Of a stretch of 41,639 nucleotides of DNA, positions 26,314 through 34,789 are shown in pieces; positions within the stretch are counted from its first letter, which is position 1; every line of letters starts with the position of its first letter. The DNA lies in contig NZ_MVIW01000025.1 in NCBI RefSeq assembly GCF_002072185.1, positions 1,264 through 42,902 on the forward strand, given 5' to 3'. The position numbers were made by a program, and so were the translations under genes. The notes beneath the pieces were generated by a model. The model made no database searches. It saw only the letters and a program-made list of their open reading frames with translations, and was not told where the DNA came from. The DNA comes from Actinomyces denticolens. Lineage in GTDB: Bacteria > Actinomycetota > Actinomycetes > Actinomycetales > Actinomycetaceae.

Positions 26314-27288
26314 TCAGGCGGCGAGCCGATCGTCGTCGATGGCGATGATCCGGCGCGCGGTGGCCACATCGGTGATGAGGCGGTTGGCATATCCGCGTCT
26401 GAGCGCCGCGCGCAGGGCGGCGGCCTTATCCGCTCCCCCGGCGATGATGACGCGCTGCTCGAGACGGCGGATCTCCGGCAGGGACAGGCCGACCATGCGA
26501 TTGTTGAGATCGGGAGCGCAGATCCGGCCCTCGACGTCGATGAACCGCGATCCGAGGTCGCCGACGGCCCGCTCGGAGAGGATCCGGCGCTCGGCGGCGG
26601 CGAGCTGGTCATGGCTCAGGCACTGGGACCATGCCTGCGTCCCACCGACGGTGAGGATGCCGATGCGGGCCGAGCGGGCGAGGTCGAGGGCGCGGCGGAC
26701 GTCGGGGTCGCGGTGGATGGCGTTGCGCTCACGCACGGTGGGCACGATGAGCGGGGCGCCCAGGATGTGGAGGCGGGCGCCGAGGGCCTGGGAGAGACGG
26801 TGCACGCCGATGTCCTCGTAGGAGGATTGGTCGGGGCGGATGAGGGCCCGGGCCATCTGGACGAGGTCGAGGTCGTAGTGCGTGACGGTGGGCAGGTGCC
26901 GGGCGAGCTCGGCGATCGTGCGCGAGCCGATGGTGGCGATGCGGTCCCCGTCACGCACGAGGTCGGCCAGGAGGGCGGCGCCCTCGCGCCCGAGGGCGTG
27001 ACGCAGGAGGGCGGGGCCGGGGCCTGCGGGGCTGACGAGGCGCACGTCGAGGAGGCCGAAGCGCTCGATGAGGGTGTCGAGGAGTCGCGGGTCGCGCTCG
27101 CGCGGGTCGTAGACCTCGATGCGCACGAAGCCGCGGCGCTCGGCGTGGGCGAGGAGCTTGGAGACGGTGGAGCGGGAGACGTGGAGGCGCTCCGCGACCT
27201 CCCGCTGGGCCAGGCCGGAGTAGTAGAGCTTGGCGGCGTCGAGGGATTGGGCATCCTTGGGGGTCAGTCCGGGGTCGTCGTGCTCCAT
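26314..27288 (-). CDS. SorC/DeoR(Bacillus)-type transcriptional regulator of the deoxyribose operon
   Basis: A 324-residue regulator. Residues 15-60 form the helix-turn-helix (SGLAQREVAERLHVSRSTVSKLLAHAERRGFVRI), followed by the sugar-binding domain of the SorC family, with GSRTIAELARHLP, DIGVHRLSQALGARLHILGAPLIVP, IGILTVGG and the C-terminal AGGADKAAALRAAL. The family binds phosphorylated sugars; Bacillus subtilis DeoR, a SorC-family member, senses deoxyribose 5-phosphate and represses dra-nupC-pdp. Same strand and next to deoC, with a palindrome between them, makes control of this operon very likely. It is followed by a 241-bp gap, so it probably has separate transcription. Confidence 0.88.
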   Translation of the reverse strand: MEHDDPGLTPKDAQSLDAAKLYYSGLAQREVAERLHVSRSTVSKLLAHAERRGFVRIEVYDPRERDPRLLDTLIERFGLLDVRLVSPAGPGPALLRHALGREGAALLADLVRDGDRIATIGSRTIAELARHLPTVTHYDLDLVQMARALIRPDQSSYEDIGVHRLSQALGARLHILGAPLIVPTVRERNAIHRDPDVRRALDLARSARIGILTVGGTQAWSQCLSHDQLAAAERRILSERAVGDLGSRFIDVEGRICAPDLNNRMVGLSLPEIRRLEQRVIIAGGADKAAALRAALRRGYANRLITDVATARRIIAIDDDRLAA

Positions 27289-27377
27289 CCCTCTCCCCTT
27301 TCCTCCGCGCTGCCTCGGCCCGGGATTGGCGAATGTTATCGCGCCGGGACCAGGGGCGCCTCCATCGGGCGATCCTC

Positions 27378-27383
27378 TAGGGT
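27378..27383 (+). promoter_or_regulatory. Putative -10 box of the cysteine desulfurase gene (leaderless)
   Basis: TAGGGT fits TANNNT and ends six bases before the ATG at 27390. The intervening TCCCCC has no ribosome-binding capacity, so a leaderless transcript is likely. Confidence 0.4.
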
Positions 27384-27389
27384 TCCCCC

Positions 27390-28745
27390 ATGCGGACCTA
27401 CCTCGATCATGCGGCGACGGCGCCGATGCGCCCCGAGGTTGCCGAGCAGGTGGCGCGGGATGCGGCTGAGATGGCCGCCGAGGCGGGCGGCCAGGCGGGC
27501 GGGGTGCCGGCGAATCCGGCGGCGCTGCATGGCTCGGGCCGCAAGGCGGCGGGGCTTCTGGCAGAGGCGCGGGGCCGGATCGCGACGGCCCTGGGGGTGG
27601 ACGCGCACGAGGTGATCCTGACCTCCGGCGGGACGGAGTCCGATGGGCTCGTCGTGGCGGGGCGGGCCCTGGCGGTCCCGGGCGGGGTGCTGGCGGTCTC
27701 GGCGGTGGAGCACCCGGCGGTGCTGGACTCGGCGAGGACGGCGCAGGCGCGCTTGGGGGCGCGCCTGCGGGTTCTGGGGGTCGACGGCGCGGGGCTGATG
27801 CGGCCGGAGACCGTGGCCGCAGTGGTGCGGGAGGCGCAAGAAGCGTGGGAGGCGCGGGAGTCCCGGGCTGACGGGGGGCCTGCGGATGGGGGCCCGGCCC
27901 GTCTCGAGGGCGGCGGCGCGCCGGTCCCCGTGGCGCTGGTGAGCGTCATGGCGGCGAACAACGAGACGGGGGCCGTGCAGGATCTGGCGGGGATCGTCGC
28001 GGCCGTGCGTGAGGCGAGCGGCGAGCGGCGGCCGGGGCGGCCGGGGCGGCCGGGGTACGTGCCGGTGCACTGCGACGCGGTGGCCGCCGTCGGGCGGGTG
28101 CCGCTGGATATCCGTGGCTGGGGTCTGGACGCGGTGAGCATCTCCGGGCACAAGCTGGGCGCGCCGGTGGGCGTGGGGGCGCTGGTGGCGCGGCGCGATC
28201 TGGAGCTTGTGGCGCCGATGGGCGGGGGCCGCCAGGAGCGAGGCCTGCGATCGGGCACGCAGGATGTGGTGGGCGCCCGCGCGCTCGCACTGGCCCTTGA
28301 GCTGGCGGTGGCCGAGCGGGAGGCGGAGGCGGCGCGCCTGGAGGGGCTGCGGGAGCGTCTGCTGGCGGGGGCGCTGGCGATCCCGGGCGCGCATGCGACC
28401 CTGCCGGAGGGAGTGCCGCATCTGCCGGGGACGGCTCATCTGTGGTTCGAGGGGGTGAGCGCGGAGGCGCTGCTCATGGCCCTGGATATGGCGGGGATCG
28501 ACGCCTCGTCGGGCTCGGCCTGCCATGCGGGGGTGAGCGGCCCGAGCCATGTGCTGCTGGCGATGGGCCTGGGCGAGGAGGCTGCGCGGGGGACGCTGCG
28601 CTGCACGATGGGCACGGGCACGTCGCCCGACGACGTCGAGCGCCTCCTGGCGGCCCTGCCCGCCGCGGTGGAGACGGCGCGGCGGGCGCGAGCGGGCAGG
28701 GGTTCTTCCACGCGGCGCGGTTCTTCCGGGCGACAACCCTTGTAG
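27390..28745 (+). CDS. Cysteine desulfurase (NifS/IscS-like class V aminotransferase)
   Basis: A 451-residue pyridoxal-phosphate enzyme that takes sulfur from cysteine to form a protein-bound persulfide for iron-sulfur clusters, tRNA thiolation or other thio-cofactors. The N-terminal YLDHAATAPMRPEV is typical; TSGGTESDGL binds the cofactor phosphate; AVEHPAVL carries the stacking His; MAANNETGAVQDL follows; the Schiff-base Lys255 lies in SISGHKLGAPVG; and the persulfide Cys378 is in SSGSACHAG, with the longer mobile loop of NifS-type enzymes. Gly/Pro-rich expansions occur near residues 150-175 and 210-225. In many actinobacteria this type lies beside mnmA, but here an antitoxin gene and the CRISPR locus follow instead, so the downstream order may have been interrupted. 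Confidence 0.92.
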   Translation: MRTYLDHAATAPMRPEVAEQVARDAAEMAAEAGGQAGGVPANPAALHGSGRKAAGLLAEARGRIATALGVDAHEVILTSGGTESDGLVVAGRALAVPGGVLAVSAVEHPAVLDSARTAQARLGARLRVLGVDGAGLMRPETVAAVVREAQEAWEARESRADGGPADGGPARLEGGGAPVPVALVSVMAANNETGAVQDLAGIVAAVREASGERRPGRPGRPGYVPVHCDAVAAVGRVPLDIRGWGLDAVSISGHKLGAPVGVGALVARRDLELVAPMGGGRQERGLRSGTQDVVGARALALALELAVAEREAEAARLEGLRERLLAGALAIPGAHATLPEGVPHLPGTAHLWFEGVSAEALLMALDMAGIDASSGSACHAGVSGPSHVLLAMGLGEEAARGTLRCTMGTGTSPDDVERLLAALPAAVETARRARAGRGSSTRRGSSGRQPL

Positions 28746-28750
28746 CTACA
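28741..28750. promoter_or_regulatory. Palindromic autoregulatory operator of the antitoxin gene
   Basis: TGTAGCTACA is a perfect 10-bp palindrome ending nine bases before the antitoxin ATG. It overlaps the stop codon of the cysteine desulfurase gene (28743-28745). Phd/YefM-type antitoxins usually bind such a site over their own promoter. Confidence 0.5.
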
Positions 28751-28759
28751 CGTGTGGCC

Positions 28760-29053
28760 ATGACGATCGTGTCCCCTCTCGCCCTGCGCGACGCGAAGAA
28801 CCGCCTTTCGGAGGTGGTCGATCAGGTGGCGCTCACGCATGATCGCGTGACGATCACTCCCCATGGCCGGCCCGCAGCGGTGCTGCTGAGCGTCGATGAT
28901 CTTGAGGGGCTTCTCGAAACTCTTGAGATCATGTCGGATCCTGCGGCGATGGCCGGGATCCGCGAGGGGCTCCAGGAGCATGCCGAGGGGAGGACCCGCC
29001 GCATGTCGAAGGACGAGGCCCTGGCCATGGTCAACATGGTCGAGCACTCGTGA
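28760..29053 (+). CDS. Type II antitoxin of the Phd/YefM family
   Basis: A 97-residue protein with the Phd/YefM N-terminal DNA-binding fold: SPLALRDAKNRLSEVVDQVALTHDRVTITPHGRPAAVLLSVDDLEGLLETLEIM. The C-terminal half is the acidic, flexible toxin-binding tail. It would repress its own promoter through the palindrome at 28741 and neutralise a RelE-type toxin. The expected partner starts with the overlapping GTGA at 29050 but is broken off after about 14 codons, so this antitoxin has no intact partner here and may be an orphan guarding against related toxins, or simply a relic. Confidence 0.88.
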   Translation: MTIVSPLALRDAKNRLSEVVDQVALTHDRVTITPHGRPAAVLLSVDDLEGLLETLEIMSDPAAMAGIREGLQEHAEGRTRRMSKDEALAMVNMVEHS

Positions 29054-29100
29054 CCGTGTACCACGTTGCATGGGAGCCCCGGGCCGTGCGGATGCCTACA
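29050..29100 (+). pseudogene. RelE-type toxin, truncated after the first codons
   Basis: GTG at 29050 overlaps the antitoxin TGA as in intact modules, and the reading MTVYHVAWEPRAVR is the usual first strand and helix start of RelE/ParE toxins. From about 29092 the similarity stops and the open frame continues into unrelated sequence up to 29604, through the cas3 start. The catalytic C-terminal half is not found in any frame downstream. The break lies near the end of an opposed gene fragment, suggesting a deletion or insertion scar. Confidence 0.6.
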
Positions 29101-29232
29101 GGTGAGCACGGCGTTGACCGACGCGTGGACACTGACGGCCCGGATCGGGTCAGCGCTTGCGGTCAGCGGTTCGCTGATCCTCCGGGCCGTTCCTGCGGCC
29201 TGAAGGATGCGGTGGCCTCTCGGCCCGCCCAT
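29101..29232 (-). pseudogene. Unrecognised gene fragment with an intact translation start
   Basis: On the minus strand an ATG at 29232 is preceded by an excellent AGGAGGTGA ribosome site, and the reading MGGPRGHRILQAAGTARR then continues helically to ASVNAVLT near 29101. After that the frame runs into the antisense of the toxin and antitoxin genes, which is not credible protein. It looks like the first 44 codons of a small, mainly helical protein cut at the same junction as the RelE toxin. I do not recognise the family. Confidence 0.3.
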
Positions 29233-29434
29233 GACCCTCACCTCCTCCCTGGCCCCCGTTTCTTCTCCGGCAGGACGCTGCGTGTTCCGGAAGAAGATGC
29301 CGGAGGAAGCAGGGCGAGCCCATCCGTGAGAGGTGACAGGGACCGCGCCGCAAGACACCCCCGGCGGGCGCAACGGTTCGGTCACGGGGGAACTTCAGGA
29401 CGTGAGCGCCGCCATTCGTGTCAGCGCTTCGTTC
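29233..29434. other. Gene-free stretch upstream of the cas operon
   Basis: With the two fragments before it, about 370 bp separate the antitoxin stop from cas3. Apart from the ribosome site of the minus-strand fragment (29238-29246) I see no gene, tRNA or CRISPR-like repeat in this part. It presumably holds upstream promoter or regulator sites of cas3. Confidence 0.4.
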
Positions 29435-29440
29435 TAGTCT
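29435..29440 (+). promoter_or_regulatory. Putative -10 box of the cas operon
   Basis: TAGTCT fits TANNNT and lies 28 bases before the cas3 GTG start, allowing a leader of about 20 bases with the AAGGAAGGAG ribosome site. No clear -35 box is seen, which would suit an activator-dependent promoter. Confidence 0.4.
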
Positions 29441-29468
29441 GTTCCCGCCTCCAAGGAAGGAGCCCCCC

Positions 29469-32432
29469 GTGCCCCTGTCACCTGCCGCCCAGCGCGTGTG
29501 GGCAAAGTCCGGCTATGACCCGGAGCGCCGGCGCTGGCTGCCCCTATGGCTCCACCTCCTCGACTCCGCTGCCGTGGCTGAGCACTTGGCTCGCGAGTGG
29601 GTAGGGCCCACGATCTCCGATCTTCTGGAGAGGGAGTTCTCGGGCTCAACCTCGGGTCTGGAACCCGCCGAGGAGTTCCGCCTCCTCGTCTCGTGGCTGG
29701 CAGGCATTCACGACATCGGCAAGTGCACGCCAGCGTTCTCCGTTCAGGTCCCGGGCCTCGACGACCAGATGAAGGAGGCCGGTCTCACTCACGCGCCGAT
29801 CGACCCTCTCGAGCGTCGCAAGGTCCCTCATGCCCTGGCGGGCCAGCACATCCTCGAGGGCTGGCTCACCGACGCACGCGGGTGGACTGGCAGGAGCGTC
29901 CAGGCGCTGTCCTCGGTCGTGGGCGCGCATCACGGCATCCCGGCGAACACGACCATGCTCAACGATCTACCCGGCCGGGAGCCGCTCCTGGGCGATGAGC
30001 GGTGGACCGCCGTGCAGCACGAGCTGCTCGACCTCGTCACGTCCCGTACGGGCGCCGCCCCGTACCTGGAGCACTGGTCCTCGCGTCGATGGTCTCAGCC
30101 CTTCCTCGTCGAGCTGTCCGGGCTCGTCATCGTTGCCGACTGGATCGCCTCCTGCGAGGACTACTTCCCCTTGGTCCACCTCGACGAGGACGGCCTGACC
30201 TGGTTGGGCCCCGAGGCCCACACACGACGGGCCGCCCAGGGCATCGCCCGCCTGGAGATCCCCGAGCCCTGGCGCCCGCACGACGACGGCCACTCCCCCG
30301 ACCACCTGCTGACGTCGCGGTTCTCGCTTCCCGAGGGCTCCCGGGCCACAGATGTGCAGGCCAAGGCAGTTGAGGCGGCCCGCACCATGGCCCTGCCCGG
30401 CATGCTCGTCATCCAGGAGTCCACCGGAGGCGGGAAGACAGAGGCGGCGCAGCTGGCCGCCGAGGTGCTGGCGGCGAGGACGGGGCGGTCAGGGGTGCTG
30501 TTCGCCCTGCCCACCCAGGCGACGACGGACGCGATGTTCGCCCGGGAGCTGGACTGGTTGGAGCGCATCGAGAAGTCATACGCAGCCGATGGCGCGCCGT
30601 CCACCTTCGCTGTCGCGCTCCAGCATGGCCGAGCCCGTCTCAACCGTGAGGCAGGCCGCTTGCGCCGGCGGGGCTGGGAGATCCACGACCGGCTTCTGGG
30701 CAACTTGGGTGGGGACGACTCTGATGTTCCCGGACCCCGCCCGTCCGACGTCGGCCGCGACGAGGACACGGCGTCAAGGAGGAGCCCGTCGGTCGAGGAA
30801 CGCCGTCGTGCTGACCTGGCGATCCTGGCGTGGTTCAGCGGGCGGAAGAAGTCCATGCTCTCCGACTTCGTCGTGACGACCGTGGACCACCTGCTCTTCG
30901 GCGCCATGCGGGCACCCCATCTTGCGCTGCGGCACCTGGGCCTGTCCCGCAAGGTCGTCATCGTCGACGAGGTGCATTCCTACTCCACGTACATGAACGT
31001 CTACCTGAACCGGGCGCTGACCTGGCTCGCCTCCTACGGAGTCCCGGTCATCCTGCTGTCGGCGACGCTGTCGGAGGCGCGCAGCGCCCAGATGGCCGAC
31101 GCCTACCGTCGCGGCCTGGACCTGATGTCGGGCCGGAAGCCGCCGAAGACCCTGGCCCCCGAGCCCGTGAGCACGCCATTCCCCTGCCTGGTCAGTGTGG
31201 ACGCCTCGGGCGCCCAAGTGGAGGCGGTCTCCTCCTCGGGGCGCTCCAGCGAGGTCCATCTGCGACGACTGGGGAGGGAAGCGGGTCTGGCGCAGCTGCT
31301 GGGCGAGGCGCTGGTCGACGGCGGCTGCGCGCTCGTGGTCCGCAACACCGTGCGCCGCGCCCAGGAGACCTATGAGGAGCTGCGGCAAGTATTCGGTGAG
31401 GAGGTGAGCCTCACCCATGCCCGCTTCACCATCGCCGACCGCCAGGCCAAGGACGCCGACCTGCTGCACCGCTTCGGTCCGCCCCGGTCGCAGCCACGGC
31501 GTCCGCACCGGGCGATTGTGGTGGCCACGCAGGTGGTGGAGCAGTCCCTGGACGTGGACTTCGACCTGCTCGTCACCGACCTGGCCCCCATCGACCTCAT
31601 TCTCCAGCGCATGGGCAGGCTCCACCGGCACGACCGGCCGCGTCCCTCGCGCTTGACCGTGCCGACGTGCTACATCGACTACCTGCCAGAGCCTGCGAAT
31701 CCTAAGCCATGTCTCGAGCACGGAGCGAAGACGATCTACGGCGAGCAGGACATGCTCCTGACCGCTGCGGCCCTCGAGCGGGTCCTAAAGGGCTCGGGCA
31801 CGGTCCGCACGCCGCAGGATGTCCACCAGCTCATCGAGGCCGTGTACGGGGCCGATGCACAGGTACCTCCCGCCTGGGGCGAGGCCCTTGAACGGGCACG
31901 CGCGACAGCCGCTCAGGAGGCCGCGTCCAAGCACGACGCCGCCAACGGCTTCCTGCTGTCCGAGCCCAAACGGGCGGGAGCACGGGCGGACCTCGTCGAC
32001 TGGCTCCACACGACAGCCAGCGACAGCGAGGAGATGGCGCGTGCCCAGGTACGCGACGGCGAGGACTCTCTGGAGGTCATCCTCATTGAGCGCAGGCTGG
32101 TCGGCGGCCAGGAGGAGTTGCGGACACTGCCCCCAGCGTCCGGAGAGCCCGGCAGCATCCTCCCAACGGACCGGGCTCCCGACCGCGACGTCGTACGCAC
32201 GCTGGTCATGTCCTCGGTCCGGCTTCCTGCCGGGCTGACGAAGGGCCGTCGGATGGACCAGGCCATTGACGAGCTCGAAGAGATCGGAATTCGTGTCGCA
32301 CACGCCTGGCAGGATGACCGTGACCTGAGGGGGCAGCTGTTCCTGCCCCTGACGGACGGCCGTGCACAGCTGCTCGGCAAAACCCTGGAGTACGACTCGT
32401 CCACTGGACTCAAGGAGGTCCGCGAACCATGA
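29469..32432 (+). CDS. cas3: Type I-E CRISPR-associated helicase-nuclease Cas3
   Basis: A 987-residue protein joining an N-terminal HD nuclease to a superfamily 2 helicase; it is recruited by target-bound Cascade to nick and degrade invading DNA. The start is GTG at 29469, six bases after AAGGAAGGAG. The HD domain has a His in LWLHLLDSAAVAEHL, the HD pair His81-Asp82 in HDIGK, and a further HH-type motif in VVGAHHGIP. The helicase has Walker A STGGGKT with Lys323, the DEVH box at 500-503 (VDEVHSY), motif III LSATL and motif VI QRMGRLHRH. The C-terminal domain follows. All key residues are intact. The stop overlaps the cas8e start by four bases, so cas3 is expressed with the Cascade genes, not from a separate promoter as in E. 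coli. Confidence 0.96.
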   Translation: MPLSPAAQRVWAKSGYDPERRRWLPLWLHLLDSAAVAEHLAREWVGPTISDLLEREFSGSTSGLEPAEEFRLLVSWLAGIHDIGKCTPAFSVQVPGLDDQMKEAGLTHAPIDPLERRKVPHALAGQHILEGWLTDARGWTGRSVQALSSVVGAHHGIPANTTMLNDLPGREPLLGDERWTAVQHELLDLVTSRTGAAPYLEHWSSRRWSQPFLVELSGLVIVADWIASCEDYFPLVHLDEDGLTWLGPEAHTRRAAQGIARLEIPEPWRPHDDGHSPDHLLTSRFSLPEGSRATDVQAKAVEAARTMALPGMLVIQESTGGGKTEAAQLAAEVLAARTGRSGVLFALPTQATTDAMFARELDWLERIEKSYAADGAPSTFAVALQHGRARLNREAGRLRRRGWEIHDRLLGNLGGDDSDVPGPRPSDVGRDEDTASRRSPSVEERRRADLAILAWFSGRKKSMLSDFVVTTVDHLLFGAMRAPHLALRHLGLSRKVVIVDEVHSYSTYMNVYLNRALTWLASYGVPVILLSATLSEARSAQMADAYRRGLDLMSGRKPPKTLAPEPVSTPFPCLVSVDASGAQVEAVSSSGRSSEVHLRRLGREAGLAQLLGEALVDGGCALVVRNTVRRAQETYEELRQVFGEEVSLTHARFTIADRQAKDADLLHRFGPPRSQPRRPHRAIVVATQVVEQSLDVDFDLLVTDLAPIDLILQRMGRLHRHDRPRPSRLTVPTCYIDYLPEPANPKPCLEHGAKTIYGEQDMLLTAAALERVLKGSGTVRTPQDVHQLIEAVYGADAQVPPAWGEALERARATAAQEAASKHDAANGFLLSEPKRAGARADLVDWLHTTASDSEEMARAQVRDGEDSLEVILIERRLVGGQEELRTLPPASGEPGSILPTDRAPDRDVVRTLVMSSVRLPAGLTKGRRMDQAIDELEEIGIRVAHAWQDDRDLRGQLFLPLTDGRAQLLGKTLEYDSSTGLKEVREP

Positions 32433-34087
32433 CAGCCACCTTCAACCTGCTGGACGAGCCCTGGATCAAGGTGACCCGCCTCGATGGCTCCCCCGACGAG
32501 GTATCACTCCTCACGATCTTCCATGACTCTGATGACATCGAGGGTATCCATGGGGAGATCGCGACCCAGGATGTGGCGATCCTGCGACTGCTCCTGGCAA
32601 TCTGCCACCGCACCATGGGAGGCCCCGAGGATCTGGACACCTGGGAGGAGTACTGGGATGAGCCGGCGCGTCTGGGGCGGGACGCCGTCGCCTACCTGGA
32701 GCGGTTCCGGGACCGCTTCGACCTGCGTCACCCCGAACGGCCGTTCTTCCAGGTTGCAGGGATCCACGCAGCATCCGGGAAGACCTCGGCGCTCACATCC
32801 CTGATCGCGGACGTCCCCAACGGAGAACCCTTCTTCACCACGCGGATGGCCACGGGCCTTGAGCGGATTACCTGGGCGGAGGCGGCACGCTGGCTCATCC
32901 ACGTTCATGCTTTCGATCCTTCCGGAATCCGATCCGGAGCTGTCGGGGACCCTGCGGTCAAAGGTGGGAAGGGATACCCGATCGGTCCGGGATGGGCCGG
33001 GCAGATCGGAACTGTGTTCGTCTCCGGCGACACCTTGGCACGAACTCTACTGCTCAACACGGTCGTGACTGAAGAGGTACCTGATCTTGAGGGCGTCGAT
33101 CCCGAGCAGGACACAGCCCCCTGGGAGCGGGATCCGGACGGCCCGGCAAGCTCGAGCAGCACGGATCCCACAGGGCCGGTGAGTTGCTACACCTGGCAGA
33201 CCCGACGCGTCCTTTTTCATGGAGATGAGGACTCCGTCGTCGGGCTATTCCTGGGCAACGGGGACAAGGCCACTCCTCAGAACCGCTACTCGGTTGAGCC
33301 GATGACCGCTTGGCGGTACTCCGAGCCTCAGACCAAGAAGCTCGGCGGAACGGTCTTCATGCCGCGCAAGCTGCCGACCGACCGCGCGTTCTGGCGAGGG
33401 CTGTCGACCGTGATCGCCCAGCTGAGCCCGTCGGTGGCTGTCAAGGGAGTCGGTGAGATCACTCGGTACAGGGCACCCGCTGTCGTCGTCTTCTACCAGC
33501 ATCTCATGCGCAGTGGCGTTGTGCCGAGAACCGGCCTCATCCCCCTGCACGCGGTCGGTATGGAGTACGGAGCGCAGGAAGCTGTTATCTCCGAACTCGT
33601 CAGCGACACCCTGTCGCTGCCAGCGGGCCTGCTGGATCCCGAGAATATGCGCATGGTCGCCATCGTCCATGACGTCATGGAACAGACCGAGCAGGTGGCC
33701 GGTCACGTGCGCAACCTCGCTTCCAACCTGGACCGCGCCCGCGGAGGCAGTCCGGATACTGCGACAGCGGCACGCGAACGTGCCAGTGCCGTGTTCTACC
33801 GGGTCATTGACGCGGAGTTCCCCCACTGGCTTGCCTCACTCGACGGTGCTGTCCCGGAGACCGCCCGAGACCAGTGGCGCGAGTGGCTGCGGCGCGAGGC
33901 CTGGAGGCAGCAGGAGGTCCTCACGGCTGCGGTCCCGAGCACGGCCTTCGCCGGCCGCGGTGAGGGATCCAGCCGGATGGACGTCAGCCGTGCTCTGTTC
34001 TTCTTCAACCGGGCCCTCAGCACATCGCTCCCTCGCCCTGATCATCAGGACTCCCCCGTCGACGACGGAGAAAGGACACCAGCATGA
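32429..34087 (+). CDS. cas8e: Type I-E Cascade large subunit Cas8e (Cse1/CasA)
   Basis: A 552-residue large subunit of Cascade that reads the PAM, helps unwind target DNA and recruits Cas3. The N-terminal FNLLDEPWIKVTRLDG and the conserved DVAILRLLLAICHRTMGGPEDLDTWEEYW, FDLRHPERPFFQV and WAEAARWLIHVHAFDPSGI blocks are diagnostic of Cse1, as are RYSVEPMTAWRYS and the C-terminal helical bundle. The length is within the family range. The ATG lies inside the cas3 stop (ATGA), and the stop overlaps the next gene in the same way, so the subunits are translationally coupled. Confidence 0.95.
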   Translation: MTATFNLLDEPWIKVTRLDGSPDEVSLLTIFHDSDDIEGIHGEIATQDVAILRLLLAICHRTMGGPEDLDTWEEYWDEPARLGRDAVAYLERFRDRFDLRHPERPFFQVAGIHAASGKTSALTSLIADVPNGEPFFTTRMATGLERITWAEAARWLIHVHAFDPSGIRSGAVGDPAVKGGKGYPIGPGWAGQIGTVFVSGDTLARTLLLNTVVTEEVPDLEGVDPEQDTAPWERDPDGPASSSSTDPTGPVSCYTWQTRRVLFHGDEDSVVGLFLGNGDKATPQNRYSVEPMTAWRYSEPQTKKLGGTVFMPRKLPTDRAFWRGLSTVIAQLSPSVAVKGVGEITRYRAPAVVVFYQHLMRSGVVPRTGLIPLHAVGMEYGAQEAVISELVSDTLSLPAGLLDPENMRMVAIVHDVMEQTEQVAGHVRNLASNLDRARGGSPDTATAARERASAVFYRVIDAEFPHWLASLDGAVPETARDQWREWLRREAWRQQEVLTAAVPSTAFAGRGEGSSRMDVSRALFFFNRALSTSLPRPDHQDSPVDDGERTPA

Positions 34088-34788
34088 CCGCCTCACAGAC
34101 CACCACTCCCTCAGACACGGCGGGGACGGCGCCTCCGCCCACCCGACCGTTCCGTCGGCTCCGCGTCGCGGGGAGAACCGTCGACACGCGTATCGGAGGG
34201 CCGCGCGGGCTTCAGAGTCGGCACCTGCCTCCATGCGATGAGCCGCGCGCCAGAGGCCAGCTCGCCGCACTGCGCAAGGCCGTCAGCCAGGCCCCGGGCG
34301 AAAGTCCCGAGATCTGGGACCTCACCGAGGTGAAGGTCCCCGAGCACGCCGGAGACGCCCCTACCCGGGAGGAGCTCGCCGTCCACACGGCGATGACGCT
34401 CTACGCGATCCACCAGCAGTCGCGGATCGAACCCATGTACGTACCCGGCCGTGGATTGGGACGCGCCGCACGCACCCTGATCAGGGTCGGGGAGGAGGAG
34501 AACCCTTCAGCCCGAGCACGTTTCAACGCCCTGGTCACCTCGACGAGCATCACCGAGCTGCAGCACCATCTCAGGGGCTTCATCTCCCAGCTGCGAGCGA
34601 AGAGCATTCCGCTCGACCACGCCATGCTCGCCGACGACCTCGTCACCTTCCAACAACCGGACGGCGCCAAGACCGTCCGCCTGCGCTGGGCCCGCCAGTA
34701 CGCCTCCCTGCGCGCATCAGAGGATCCCAGCAGGTCCTCAACCCCTTCCACTTCCTCACCCTCGACCCCGTCTACCCCGGAGAACTGA
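34084..34788 (+). CDS. cse2: Type I-E Cascade small subunit Cse2 (CasB/Cas11e)
   Basis: A 234-residue mainly helical protein; two copies line the Cascade belly and stabilise the displaced DNA strand. The conserved family blocks are AALRKAVSQAPGESPEIWDL near residue 60, REELAVHTAMTLYAIHQQSR near 97-116, ALVTSTSITELQHHLRGFISQLRAKSIPLDHAMLADDL and the C-terminal VRLRWARQYASL. A Ser/Thr/Pro-rich tail of about 20 residues follows and is unlikely to be structured. The start overlaps the cas8e stop (ATGA), and one base separates its stop from the cas7e ATG. Confidence 0.93.
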   Translation: MTASQTTTPSDTAGTAPPPTRPFRRLRVAGRTVDTRIGGPRGLQSRHLPPCDEPRARGQLAALRKAVSQAPGESPEIWDLTEVKVPEHAGDAPTREELAVHTAMTLYAIHQQSRIEPMYVPGRGLGRAARTLIRVGEEENPSARARFNALVTSTSITELQHHLRGFISQLRAKSIPLDHAMLADDLVTFQQPDGAKTVRLRWARQYASLRASEDPSRSSTPSTSSPSTPSTPEN

Positions 34789-34789
34789 C

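Noticed and set aside
29101-29468. Possible CRISPR-regulated toxin RNA (CreTA-like) upstream of cas3
   Set aside because: No degenerate repeat with the CCCCGC/GCGGGG stem was found in the interval, and the toxin remnant here is a protein gene.
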